From Bemisia tabaci (taxonomy: Eukaryota; Arthropoda; Insecta; Hemiptera; Aleyrodidae): 64,000 nt of DNA. Position 1 is the first letter of the stretch. Every line of letters begins with the position of its first letter. Positions 13,002-24,900 of this stretch are shown here, piece by piece. The DNA lies in NCBI RefSeq assembly GCF_918797505.1, contig NC_092793.1, forward strand, positions 62,887,749 through 62,951,748. The letters are read 5' to 3'. Position numbers and translations under genes: made by a program. The notes under the pieces are model-generated. The model saw only the letters and a list, made by a program, of their open reading frames with translations. It made no database searches and was not told the DNA's origin.

Positions 13002-13725
13002 CTTTAGAGGTAATCCACACTTGTTTACGCATCGAGCCGGTCGCGTCAGTGAGTCGGAAAAATTTTGTATTTCTGTCAATGGACAGAAGGAGAGAAGAGA
13101 AGAACAGATGAATCGTTTAAATTATTAAAATGTGAAATTCTGGAGTAATCCCTTTTGGAAATGAACGCGGTAAAGGCTCTCGCGATCTCCTTAATGAAAG
13201 GGTTTCTGCAAACGCAAGAGTCATGCTTGTTGCATCCTGTATAAATGAAGGAAAAAGTAAATGTTCCCGCTCTCCTCACATTCAGTAGGTAAGAAAGAAG
13301 AAATTAGTTTCTTGCGGCTCGTGTATGGAAAGCTTCAAGCGAGTCGTGCTTGTTGCGGAACTCATAATTGAAGGAGAAAATTCATTTAAATTTTCTCGAC
13401 CGATTTTTTGATTTCAAGTTCATTCGAAGGATTTATGTACATATCTGTGAACCACAAAATCGGTTTTTTTAAAATTTTCTTATTGTTGAGGGATTATTTT
13501 TTGTTTCTTTTTTTTAAACCATAAGGAGTAAGTTTTTGGACATATGTGGCCTTGGTGGACCCTGAGAATTTAAGAGAGGTTTTTGTCATCTCATAGTTAC
13601 TTACTTAGTTTTATCAACCTTCTTGGAGGGGTGAAAGGGAATGTTTTTGGTTAATAAGATGTAACACGTCAATTTCCTCGACCGGATTTTTTGCCCGAAA
13701 ATGTTTTTGAGGGTTTTTGTAGTTT
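11952..13725. repeat. Foldback F2 in unit U copy 2
   Basis: Arms 11952-12648 and 13029-13725. The loop T-run is 44 bases here (12952-12995) against 36 in copy 1, the main visible difference between the copies in this part. Confidence 0.92.
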
Positions 13726-14609
13726 ATATCAGCTCGTTTTTGAATGGAGAAAGGTGTGGCCATAAAATATTAAGTAGGTACTATTGGCTATTTGAAAATC
13801 CTGAATGAATGGAAAGTAAACAACAACATCTGCTAAAGCACTAACACATTCAGCGGAAATTTTAATAGCACCCACTGACTTGTGATCAGTCTGGAAATAG
13901 GTAGTTGAAAGTAGTGGGGCTACCTAAGGTAGTCAAATGTATCTGTACCTATTGGAAAGGCTCACAGGAAAAGGGTGACAGGGGAGGGGGAGGGGTTAAA
14001 TAGCTATAGAGTTGTCATTTACCTGCGTGAGAAAATTAATGGAAAAAGAGTATAACTTATTGTCATAGGCATTACACTGTAAGCTTATTCCAAGTTATAA
14101 AATAATTTTGCTCATTTGTTTCAACTACGCACATCATCCCTCTTAAGCGCACCTATGTTTGTATTAATGCTAGCGGCAAGTTTTTCGATACTGAATTTCA
14201 TCACTCAGCAACCTATCAGATGATTATGGAAATTCATGAGAGCGTTGCCTTATAAATCATAGGTACTCCGTATGGAATGATGAATTATTCATGAAACAAC
14301 CAGTGAATGAAGTAGTAGAGCACAAATTTTACCAAAATGAGGCTATTTGGTGTGGCATGACTTTAAACTAGCTAGGTATTTTCATGACTTTTGGGATTAT
14401 TATTCTTTAGAGCATCCAAACATCCAAACTTTGTTCCTACAAACTCTAGGTGCACCATACTCTAAGGAGCATTGTAAAAGAAAAATTGTCGATGATTGCA
14501 ATGAAATGAGAAATATTTTCATCTCCCCCGAATACTTAATTTCTCTTTGAAAATTTGGCAACAGGCATACTTATCGCATAAGATGATCTTCCTAACTTGA
14601 GGGTGCCAG

Positions 14610-14901
14610 CAGCCTGATTGTTGAAAATTTGTGTTTGAAAGGTAGACACAGATGACATTGGTTAAAAGGTGGAGCGTTATTGATCAACTATGTCTTATCG
14701 CAGCTTTATTGTGCCTTTGTCTGGTGGAATGGACAACATACTGTCAGAAACTTAAGAGATGCCTTTAGCTTGTCTAGGGTTCCACCCATCAGAGGCACGA
14801 CAAAACAGCGACAAGACATAGCGCCGACCAATCACGTACTGCCTTTTGACCTATGTCATCTATGTCTACCCGAGAAACACACAATTTCGACAATCAGGCT
14901 G
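14610..14901. mobile_element. Palindromic MITE, CAGCCTGATTGTTG ends (copy 3)
   Basis: Copied along with unit U. Differs from copy 2 by a 2-base deletion near its left end. Confidence 0.8.
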
Positions 14902-15747
14902 CAGGTTCTGACAATGAATACCTATTAAGAGAATTTCTCACTGACCTTATTAAGTATCGGCCATTGCAAAAAAATACCTGCGCATGCAATGAAATAGCTT
15001 ACCTTTCTCTTGGATTAATTTCGAATAATATCGCTTCACCATAAAATTTGTCAAATCATATACTTGCCCACATAGGTAGTGCCTTAAGTTATTTTAAAAA
15101 ATGCAAAAGCCACGGAGAAAGTATTTGGTCGTAATACAGGCATTTTAAGGATAAAATATTGAAAAATTTACCTCTTAGTTTCCTTGAGTTTTCAAGGTTC
15201 ACTGACAGACATCAACCGAAACGGCAATCTCTTGATAAGAGCATTTAGTTAATATATGTAAGGTGATATGCGAGCTTTCCATTTCTTCTCATAAATGATA
15301 CCAATTGATCTAATCACATTCAGCCTTGGACGATTAGCGGTGCAGAAACTAGGTAGGTCAATACTGAACTCCGCACACCTGATATTTTACGTGCACTGTT
15401 TCACTGGAGTAATTACATGCTGGGAGCTGAGCTTAGAAAGCACTCGCTAGGTCAAAATGGAATAATACTTCAGTAACACATCTATCTAGCAATAAGTATA
15501 AATAGCAATAAGTGGGTGCAAACATAACCTTATGACTCGATGTAAACAAACACTCAATACGTGAATGACACAGAGCGTGCACAGAGGCTCCCTCTAGCAA
15601 ACTGGTCCTCATTTAAAACAGAGAACTGAGATTAAATATCCATTAAAAGGGTGGAGATTATCCCCTTACATAAGCAGCAAGAAAGAGGGGCGGCGATTTA
15701 AACAAAGCTTTCCATTCCGATTTAGGTGGGTATATCCTCTCACTTAC

Positions 15748-15942
15748 TGGGGCTGATGCGATCAGGCAAGGCTCATAGACAAAGTAAGGATCATGAAGAC
15801 ATACTTCTGGCTGGATAAAAAGATAATTGTTAATATAATTGTACTCAGCCTTGATTGACAAAATCGCACTTATTCCAATGGAACTGGGTAGGAACTGGCA
15901 CCTACGTATATTACTACTGTAGTCCTCTTGACAGATAAGCAA
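15748..15942 (-). pseudogene. Possible beta-1,3-galactosyltransferase exon fragment (copy 2)
   Basis: Same as 9234-9428 apart from one Val-to-Leu change (SAIVSIK to SAILSIK). The GTAAGTGAG donor is retained. It was duplicated as part of unit U. Confidence 0.33.
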
Positions 15943-16143
15943 TTTATTCTGTTACGCTTTTGTATGGAGGAAGAATGGGCGCACCCATTTCACACAGTAA
16001 TCGATGCAAGAAAATGAAGCCTTCATTGTGTTTTCATCATCAACTTATGAAATTATGAGAATAATACGAGTACATACCTTTCATTAAAGACCTTGTTACT
16101 ATTGTTGGGCAAAATGATGTTTCTAACAACTCCTGACGCAAAA

Positions 16144-16332
16144 TCAAAGAGACTCGGAAGAAACCAATTTGAGCAAATGCTCGCAGTCAAAGATCTTTGA
16201 TTGTGTGACATTAAGTTGATCTATGATTGAACTGTTCCGAAAAGGGATGGAATTGTGCCTCACATACTCAGGTTCGCAAGCCACGCGTAACAAGAACGGT
16301 AGAAGAGATAGGAGGATTCCAAGATAAATCAT
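16144..16332 (-). pseudogene. Possible N-terminal exon with hydrophobic leader (copy 2)
   Basis: Same 62-codon frame as 9630-9818, starting MIYLGILLSLLPFLLRV. Function unknown. Confidence 0.25.
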
Positions 16333-17795
16333 GAAGGAAACATGTTCTTAATGTAAATAACATACACTTCAGAGAAGCATAATCACTCCAGTGCACATAG
16401 GTTGATGGCAAGATATAGAGCGAATAAATTTTGGTCGACGTTCAGTGACAGTCGCATGTGAAGGCCGAGGCTCATATTCCAGTAATTTTTAGACTTTAGT
16501 AGTGAGAATACATTCTGTGATGTAAATGCTGCTTCCTTTGGAGAGTTTGGCACAATTTCGGTGTAATTTCGTTAACATAATTTACCTGAATTACATCTAT
16601 CGCTTAGGTCAGGTACTGACATCAACAAGACGACATAACCTCACTTAAAAATTTGTCACATTTTCGTTCAATAAAATAAAGATACCACTTGAACATTTTA
16701 AGAGAAACTAAGGTAATAGAATATCGGGCTCCAGTAGAACACGTGAGACGTAATAATATGAGTATGTAAATATAGTAGTTAGCATCTACAAAGAATTAAA
16801 CTCTTATCCAAATTAGGTAAATCTATTCAAAACTAGTTAAAGTAAAGAGGTTGGTAACGACCGACCAGAAATCACTTGAGATTTTTAAGAAACCAATGAA
16901 GTAGTGTATCGGGATAAAAGTGGGCGTAATAATATAAGTGTGTAATATTAGTTAGGATCTAAAATGAATTGAACTTTTAAATTAAATCTGTTCATTATTC
17001 ACAAATAAATACAGTAGATGGAGGTTGATAACGACGACAGGAATTTCGTTCCCGAAACTCGGACGAACCTGAACAGAATGAACCAATGGCGTTGAACCAT
17101 TATATTACTGGTTTTTTTCTAAATTCAAAAATTATAGCTAAAATTTTGAAGGATGTAAGCGGATGCTGGATTATCCGTGAGATAAAGCGCTTTTTTATGT
17201 GGCAAAATGAAATCCTCACATCTTCACGGAGTGCCCTTTACATAGGCTCCATTACAATCTGCGGCCGGGTAAGCGAGAAATCTGTTGTTAAAGATGGTCA
17301 TGACGGGCAGTTTAGTCGTATTTTCCGTAATTTCTCTTTTGGTTCACTAGGAATGTTAGAAAACTGTAAAAACCCATGGACACGGTAACATGACGATTCT
17401 TTAGGTACCCACTTTTATGGGTCTAAGGTTTACCGTTATCGCGGAGTTTGAGTGACTTTCTCAGGACCCTGGATTCTTGAAATTCAAATTTCCCGGCAAA
17501 GTAAAAAGTAAAATTTTCCTTGTTTTGGGTCATTAAGTGCTTATAACTTTTTGAAAACTCGATGGATCTTAATGAAACCCTTAAACGCCATCCGGCTAAC
17601 TTAGCTGCGTCCATAGACACCAAGATCGTTGGAATCCGTGCCGCCGTTTGCTCTGAATTCCATTCTAAATCGAATCAATTTTCAGATTAAGGGAGTTGCC
17701 TGTGACTAAGAGTGTCGGCCACCCGTTTGTTATCGGGACTTTAGTAGGACGTCATTTTCCTCGACCGGGGGTGGCTACCGCCACTCTTGATCAAT

Positions 17796-20791
17796 AGCTA
17801 TAAGCAAATTTTCGTTCGTCAACTGTTGTCGAAATTCGTAAACAGTTGACGAAATACGTCATCAAAAGAAATTTTCGTTCTCCGTTGTTGCTCAGTTGTG
17901 ATGAAATGGGCGTGGCCTTGCCTTTCCCGCCAAATACCTCATAATTTAAGCGTAATTTAATTTTCGTCAACAGGTTACGGTTTCGTAAACGTGCCAGGGA
18001 CCTCGTTGTCGAACCTGTTAACGATTCCGGTTAAAACCAAACCACGAGTGAGGTTAGTGAGAGAAGTAATATTGATTTGGGATTTGGATTTATTTTTATT
18101 TAACCTAGTAAGCACAAATGCACTCGCGTCTCTGCTCGTGTTGAGCGGCGTATCTAAGAGAAGATTTAACACTTGTCGCTTCAGTCTTTTCCTTCCACTG
18201 AGGATAAGCGCGATTTTCTTGCTCCTGTCCATTTGAGCAATTCAACATTTTCTAACCTTCAATGTTTGTTTTGATTATTGTTTGTTTATTCATCGCTGTT
18301 TGGGACGCGAAAATGTTCGTAAAACGTTGCCAAAATCCATCAACAGTATTGTAAACAGGCCACAGGGCTCTGATTGGTTGATGAAAATACCAACTTCGTT
18401 AACGCGCAGGACAACCGTTTACGGATTTCTACAACAGTTGACGAACGAAAATTTGCTTTATGTTTATGCGAGCCTCATAACCTAACTTCAATCGAAACCT
18501 GAGTTTGAAACCAAGGTTCAAATCACGGCATAAACGATACGGAACTAACGAAATGTAGGTTTCCGAAATTTGTGTTTGAAACCTTATTTTACACTAAAGA
18601 CTAGGTTTTCGCACTCCGCATAAACGAACCGGAGGTTGAAATTAGTTGAAATTCGACTTTAAATGCGATTTTCAGGTGCGCGATCGGCAATATGGCGGAT
18701 TCATTATCATAACGTTCGTAAACAACTGGTGCTTATCCCACGATTTAGCTTTAATTTTGCCATTATTCAACATTTTTTACAATCATAATTTTACCATAAT
18801 TGTTGCTTAGGCACTTTTACGTGATTCCTTCAGTTATATGTGGCTTATTTATCCTTATTTAGCTAAATGTAGGACGTTATTTTCTTGTGAAGGTGTTTAG
18901 TGTCAGATGGAATCCAGGCTTATTACTGCTTTTTCAGATAATTCTTGTAACTCTAATCAACATTTTATGACTACAGAAGCAAAGCAAGCAAAGAGCTTTA
19001 CAGGCTACAATTGAGTAATAGCCTTACCTACCAGTTCATCATCTGCGGAGAACTTTTTTACTGTATCCGCACGATTTGCCTAGGATTTCAAGATAAGGCA
19101 CCCTGCTTCCCTTTAAGTAGTGCACCGAATTTTTTCATTTCATTCTACCGATTAAATCTGAAATCTGATCCAATCAGAGCTGTGTAGCTCTTGAATTTGT
19201 GTGGTATCCATGTATCTATTTCCTGGTTGTCCTACTGGAAGTGTGAGACCAGCCACAACCGTGACCTGCTGACTTATTTCTTTGATCCAATCTCTTGTAA
19301 ATGATGACTCAAATTCTGAGGCCATCATTTATTGAAACTAGTTCAAAGTTATTGCTCCAAAGTATCGTCACTCTTCTCATACTGATGCAGAAGGAAGGAG
19401 ATTCTTCGGTGAGTGCTCTGTGATCCAAGATTTTCAATTTGAGATAAGAATAAGGTTTTTATTGAGGCGTGTAACAATTTTTGGTCGTTGAACCACTTGT
19501 CATAATTGAGCTTTTGCGTTAGAGATGCATCAACTGTGGAAAGTGGCTCTGCCTGTGCAAAAATATCTTTTGACAGCAGTGAATGTTAGTAAATGCGCTT
19601 TACAGATAGACTGAGAGCTCCAGAATCCAATCTACCTGAATAATTAAATTCAGAAGGATTTTTGAATTGAGTTCATATCGAATCTCAGTGGGAGAATAAT
19701 ATACAGTCCAAGCGAAAGAATATCAATGGTAAGGTTGGGTTTGTGTCTTAGGTTAGTGAAATGCAATGGCAGGTTCTGAAATCTTGTTTGTCAGTTGCTC
19801 TTTACATGAGTCACCTTTGAAAATCAAGTTTAAGAAAAACACACATAGGTAGGCAAACAGTGGTAGGTAGCTTGCCTATTTTCTTCCTGTCTTACTCATG
19901 GACTCGGAGAGCAGTCGGAAAGAGGGGTGAGAAACAGGATTTCAGCGCGTGTCTCTGGGAATGTGGAAATTCAAAATTTGTGAAGCGTCACCAGTTTGTT
20001 GAGATTGTCACCGTCCGTTGCCTCAAGAGGATTCAGACGCTTCTGCTTCAGCGATACATTGTTGACCTATCAATATCTGCTTATTTTGATCATATCTTGA
20101 AGGAGGAATTCCCATAAGTATATCCCGATTCTTTATTTGTTTCACTACAATAATGGCAGACATAGGTACAATCTTTACGACAGCATGGAGTGAAGGTGCG
20201 TTGCTTTACTGGATTAGCACTCCTACACTTTCAATGCCTATATCTACCTATTGTAAGATCATTAGAAGCTCAATCAACATGATGAATTTCTGCGCCTGCC
20301 ATAATTATTTTTAACATCACTAAAAATTACCTATGGCAACTTTTCTGAACTCAGAATATAAGCTCGACCATGATTTGGAGGGTTGTTGAGATTAGGTATT
20401 CATTCAATTTTAAAGATGAACGTAAAATGATTAAACATCTACTGTCATTTTTCCAGCTGTTGCTCAGAAAGTCAGTAAAGGCTTTTCTAGTGAAGATGAA
20501 GCCTCCGCTTATATATTGTGGAAAAATTGAACATACACAGGATAAAAGAAAAATACCTAATAATTTACTGAATCAATTCATAGTGGAAAAATGAAGTATA
20601 GCTTGTGAAAATGGCGCCAACATGAAATTCAAGTTCAATCGAAAATATGCGCATAAACAGCGCCAAAATCGGAAAGTTTGATTTCCCGCGAAAGTCGGGT
20701 TACAGCGCCCGCATAAACCCGACGGAGGAAACTTGCATTACAAACTCGGGTTTCGTGAAACCCCGGTTTCGAGCCTCGCATAAACGTAGCT
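17796..20791. mobile_element. TIR element G, 3.0 kb, with a nested element
   Basis: The ends read AGCTAYGTTTATGCGAG inwards from both sides, and AAT is duplicated outside (17793-17795 and 20792-20794). The inverted copy near 1371 reads ATCAATAGCTTTG with a single AAT, i.e. the empty site. The word GCATAAAC recurs near both ends (18490-18620 and 20650-20790). The central part (18660-20600) holds no recognisable transposase, and its open frames are short. The nested element 17802-18458 sits 6 bp inside the left end. Confidence 0.75.
17802..18458. mobile_element. TIR element of 657 bp nested in element G
   Basis: Inverted ends AAGCAAATTTTCGTTCGTCA of about 30 bp with TAT on both sides (17799-17801 and 18459-18461). 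The interior repeats the word GTTGACGAAA and its complement many times. The 80-codon frames inside are overlapping on both strands and not convincing. Confidence 0.75.
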
Positions 20792-20911
20792 AATAGCTTT
20801 GTAGTCGCTTTGAGAAGAACTTCAGAGAGGTTTCCACGAGAAATTTTCTTTCGAACTAAAGAAAATTGAGGAAAATTGCGAGCCAATTAAAAGCCGGGGG
20901 AAGGCTGGTGG
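20792..20911. repeat. Outer part of the right palindrome arm, next to the gap
   Basis: Reverse complement of 1257-1378 with a handful of differences. It continues the F1 right arm that broke off at 5443. It runs into the assembly gap, so its outer end is unknown. Confidence 0.85.
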
Positions 20912-21411
20912 NNNNNNNNNNNNNNNNNNNNNNNNNNNNNNNNNNNNNNNNNNNNNNNNNNNNNNNNNNNNNNNNNNNNNNNNNNNNNNNNNNNNNNNNN
21001 NNNNNNNNNNNNNNNNNNNNNNNNNNNNNNNNNNNNNNNNNNNNNNNNNNNNNNNNNNNNNNNNNNNNNNNNNNNNNNNNNNNNNNNNNNNNNNNNNNNN
21101 NNNNNNNNNNNNNNNNNNNNNNNNNNNNNNNNNNNNNNNNNNNNNNNNNNNNNNNNNNNNNNNNNNNNNNNNNNNNNNNNNNNNNNNNNNNNNNNNNNNN
21201 NNNNNNNNNNNNNNNNNNNNNNNNNNNNNNNNNNNNNNNNNNNNNNNNNNNNNNNNNNNNNNNNNNNNNNNNNNNNNNNNNNNNNNNNNNNNNNNNNNNN
21301 NNNNNNNNNNNNNNNNNNNNNNNNNNNNNNNNNNNNNNNNNNNNNNNNNNNNNNNNNNNNNNNNNNNNNNNNNNNNNNNNNNNNNNNNNNNNNNNNNNNN
21401 NNNNNNNNNNN
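20912..21411. other. Assembly gap of 500 N
   Basis: Exactly 500 N, a typical placeholder for a gap of unknown size. It lies inside or at the end of a palindrome arm, which would explain the break. An upstream Chsy exon could be hidden here. Confidence 0.98.
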
Positions 21412-21737
21412 TAATTGGACAACGTGCGCCTATCAGAATGCTTCAATTCGTACTTGCCTTATCTGTCTTTCCATTGTTATTGATTGTATACTGTATCGGA
21501 GTGCACTGTATGTGGTCTATTCACCAATTGAAGATGCTTTTCTTATTGAAATTTACCGTAAGCAAACCGATTTTAGTTACAATTTCTTTTTAGCATTGCG
21601 AATTGCTTAATTTTTTTTTCACATATGGTACTGATTTTATTGATCTTCTTAAATCATTACTTGATCGAGTGATGTAAACGTATTACCTAAGTATAATTTG
21701 TATGTGGTCTAATATTCCGGCTTGTCTTACTAAACAG

Positions 21738-21939
21738 GTTATGGAGTCTATAAACAAACATTCGAAACAGCGAGGACGGGTCATCGAATTTCGGGAGCTT
21801 CTCTACGGCTATCATAGAGTAAACCCTCTGTTTGGGGCCGACTACGTTCTCGACATGCTCCTCATGTATAAAAAATACCGCGGCAGAAAAATGACCGTGC
21901 CTGTTCGCAGACACGCATACCTCCAGCAACAATTTACCG
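21738..21939 (+). CDS. Chsy: Chsy exon a (first exon visible)
   Basis: Follows an acceptor ending in ctaaacag at 21737 and ends at the donor gtatgt at 21940. It starts in phase 0 with [14 protein letters not shown] and runs through the family block [19 protein letters not shown] to [15 protein letters not shown], leaving one extra base. This is the linker between the two catalytic domains of CHSY proteins. A preceding exon is required but was not found between 1 and 21737. The 500-N gap is only 326 bp upstream. Confidence 0.93.
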
Positions 21940-24900
21940 GTATGTATGAGACTTTTCGAGGAGTGTACATATAAACCTAGAGAGTTTCCGATTAGTTGAT
22001 TAATAGAATTTTTGGATGTTTGAAAACTCAGTAGGGTAGCCTGGGGTTAAGTGGGCACGGCGGGTTAACTGAACACTCGACCTAGCTGCCACCTGGTGGG
22101 CATACTCAAAACCAACTACGCGTCAATTTCATCAGTTTATAGACCCTTACTAGTGTACCTTGCGCCGAGTTGATAATCTTTTGTTTTTTTTGAAGTTATG
22201 TTTACAAACGTGTTTCGTGGGGCGAAAAGTAAATTCCCGGTGCTGTGAACTGAAGCCCAAATGACATATCTAGCTTTTGAGGAAGGCTTTGGTAAGTGCT
22301 TTATTGTTTCATCTATAGTTTTATGTACTATTTCCAGTGATTACTTTGGTAATTATTCCAATTGAGTATTATTTATGATTTTTTTTCTCTGAAATTCCGA
22401 AATGGGGTTAACTGAACACTACCAAATGGGGTTAACTGAACACTACCAAATGGGATTAAAGAGGGCATTCCCAGTTAACCCCATAGATTACAAGCTAGCC
22501 AAAACATTCACTAAAACTTGTTTTTTTATTTTAATTGCAGTATTTTAACAACTAAAAGGAGAAAAAGGACAACCAACCATGGGACCTATTCAGAAGTCAT
22601 TGAAATAAGTTTTCCGTATCTCTTAGTGAAAATGTATATAATATAAGTATTAAGACAAACAAAAAATCATCCTCAGATGTATTTCTTTAATTTTTAAGAC
22701 TTTTCCACTTGTTCATTTGACTTAATAAAAGTTTCCTCTTTCAAAAGTATGCTTTTTCATCTTAGTGTCCAGTCAACCCACCCCCAGTGCCCAGTTAACC
22801 CACCCCACGGGGTTAACTGAGCACTTTCCCATTTTTTACAAAATCTAAATTTTGACCATGAAGAAATTTAAAAAATGAAACATACTATTTTTTGCAGATA
22901 CCTTATATTATACTGAAGACATTGTACTTTAAAGATTAACTCTATCTATCACCAAATTTGTTTTATGATTTTTCAAACAAAATGGTGCCCACTTAACCCC
23001 AGTCTACCCTAGGCAAACCACCACTAATTGAATCGAATAAAAATTAAAACGACACACGGAAAAAACGATCTTAGGGTTGGGACCTACATGTTAGTGCTGG
23101 ACACTAACGAGGGTTAGGTCAAATGGAGCCACCAAGTCAGAGGAGTGCTGGGCACTAAACAGCTCGAGGCTGGGTCACTAAGGAAGAAGTAGTGTCAAGC
23201 CCTAAAGTGACTTTGGAGCGAGCGTAAAATATGAAACCCCTCCGCCTGGGATCGAACTTGGATTGCGCCGGTGGAAGACCAGCGCGTTACCACCAGGCTA
23301 TGAGAACTCCGACGCCATATGGGTGAATTTACACCTGTTAAGCGCAACTACGTCTCGCGGCATCTGATTAGCACTACTCATGTTCAGTGCCCACCTGTAC
23401 TGCCTTCCGGTGTTGAGCTGTACAGCGCTTAGACGCCAGCCCTCAACTACTCCCCACTAACCGGCCAGTAGTGCTCAACACTAGTCTTGTTTTTTCCGTG
23501 CATTTAATCGATTAAAAGGTATATTTTAAAACGGTTGATTTTCAACATGACAACCGGTACCCTGGGACGCCCGTCCGAGTTCGGACTAGGATAACCTATA
23601 GAATCGAAGCGGGCACTCGCCGATGCCGTTGCTGTCAGTCTGTATTTCCTTGAATTGGACGTATCTCTATCAAACGGACCTAAGCGCCATAGGGTGAGGA
23701 ATGTAGAGGGGGCTTGTATTGGCGGCGGAATCGGGCGTCCGGCTTATTCCGTCCTATACTCGCAATGCTTTTCCATGGCGCTTAGGTCCGTTAGACAGAA
23801 CGCGCTATCCGGGATTCTAAATTCCTCAAAAGGAACTCAAATTGGCGCTTAGTTCTGTTTGATAGAAATGCGTCCAATTGTAGTCAGCTTTTTGAAGAGT
23901 GCCGCTGCCGTGGAGCTCAGGAGGCTCGCGTGTTAGTCGAGGGTAATTTAGCAAGCATAGACGTCCCCAGCGCCACGCCGATTCCATGATGGAAAGCAAC
24001 AATATTAGTCATATGTTGTTCGACGAAACAACTCGGAACATCTCGTAACAGTCGTATTTTGTTCGAATGTTATTTATGTTAAGGGGCGTGGCCTATTTTT
24101 ATTCTTTTCATTATTTTGCACAATTTGGCAACGTTTTGCGACATTGTTTCGAAACAATCGGAGCGTCCTCAGAGCTTTGTTACGACTGTTGTGTAAATTT
24201 GTTAACAAGATTTCTAACCTCACTTCTAGCTGCTTTGCTCTCACTGGTTGTGAAAAAGTGACGCAAATAACACAAAATCGGTAACAGGAAACATTTGTTG
24301 CGGCGAACAAAATACGACTATTCTTGGAAATTTCTACATTACACAGGTTCATAGAAATAAATAACAAAAAAGTAGATCCATTTTTGGAAAGAAAGAAGTG
24401 AATAACACACGAACCAAATAAAAAAAAAGGTATATGTAGGTATAGTTATTAAAACGAAGAAAAATAAATGAATGAAATTGAATAAAATAAAATAAAAAAT
24501 GAATAAATATATCATATAAATTAGCAGAAATAAACTAAATTAAAAAAAGTGAGATAGATTAACTCAAATAATAGATAAATAGATGGATAAATAAATGGAT
24601 GAATGAATAAAATAAAATAAAAATGTATTAAAGTAAATAAGTAAATAAAATGAAATGAAGAAGATCAAAATAAAAAATTAACAAGTAAAATGAAATGTAT
24701 TTAAATAAATAAGTAAAATATGTTAAATTATTTAAATAAAATAGTAGTAGTGTCTCGAATCATTCGGCTCCATAGCATCTTTCGGCTAAAACTCACCTGA
24801 AAAATATGAAAATAAATCAATAAATAAAAAAAACAATAAATTAAAAAAATCAATTAATAAAAAAAATCAACAAATAAATAAAATGGATTGAAAAATAAAT

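Larger units (their letters stand above)
11952..17792 (+). repeat. Large repeat unit U, copy 2 (5.8 kb)
   Basis: Direct-oriented near-identical copy of 5444-11266. The flanks can be compared with the inverted unoccupied version at 1371-1386: GGTGTAATATA to the left and ATCAATAGC to the right join with at most 1 bp of overlap. So this copy behaves as a clean insertion into the palindrome arm. Confidence 0.9.

Noticed and set aside
5889..13279. Four identical 67-codon frames (5889, 6560, 12398 and 13076) suggesting a conserved small protein
   Set aside because: They lie in the four near-identical foldback arms, so their identity follows from DNA identity. There is no codon-level sign of selection.
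20856..21446. Long frames of 182-196 codons
   Set aside because: They consist almost entirely of the 500-N gap.
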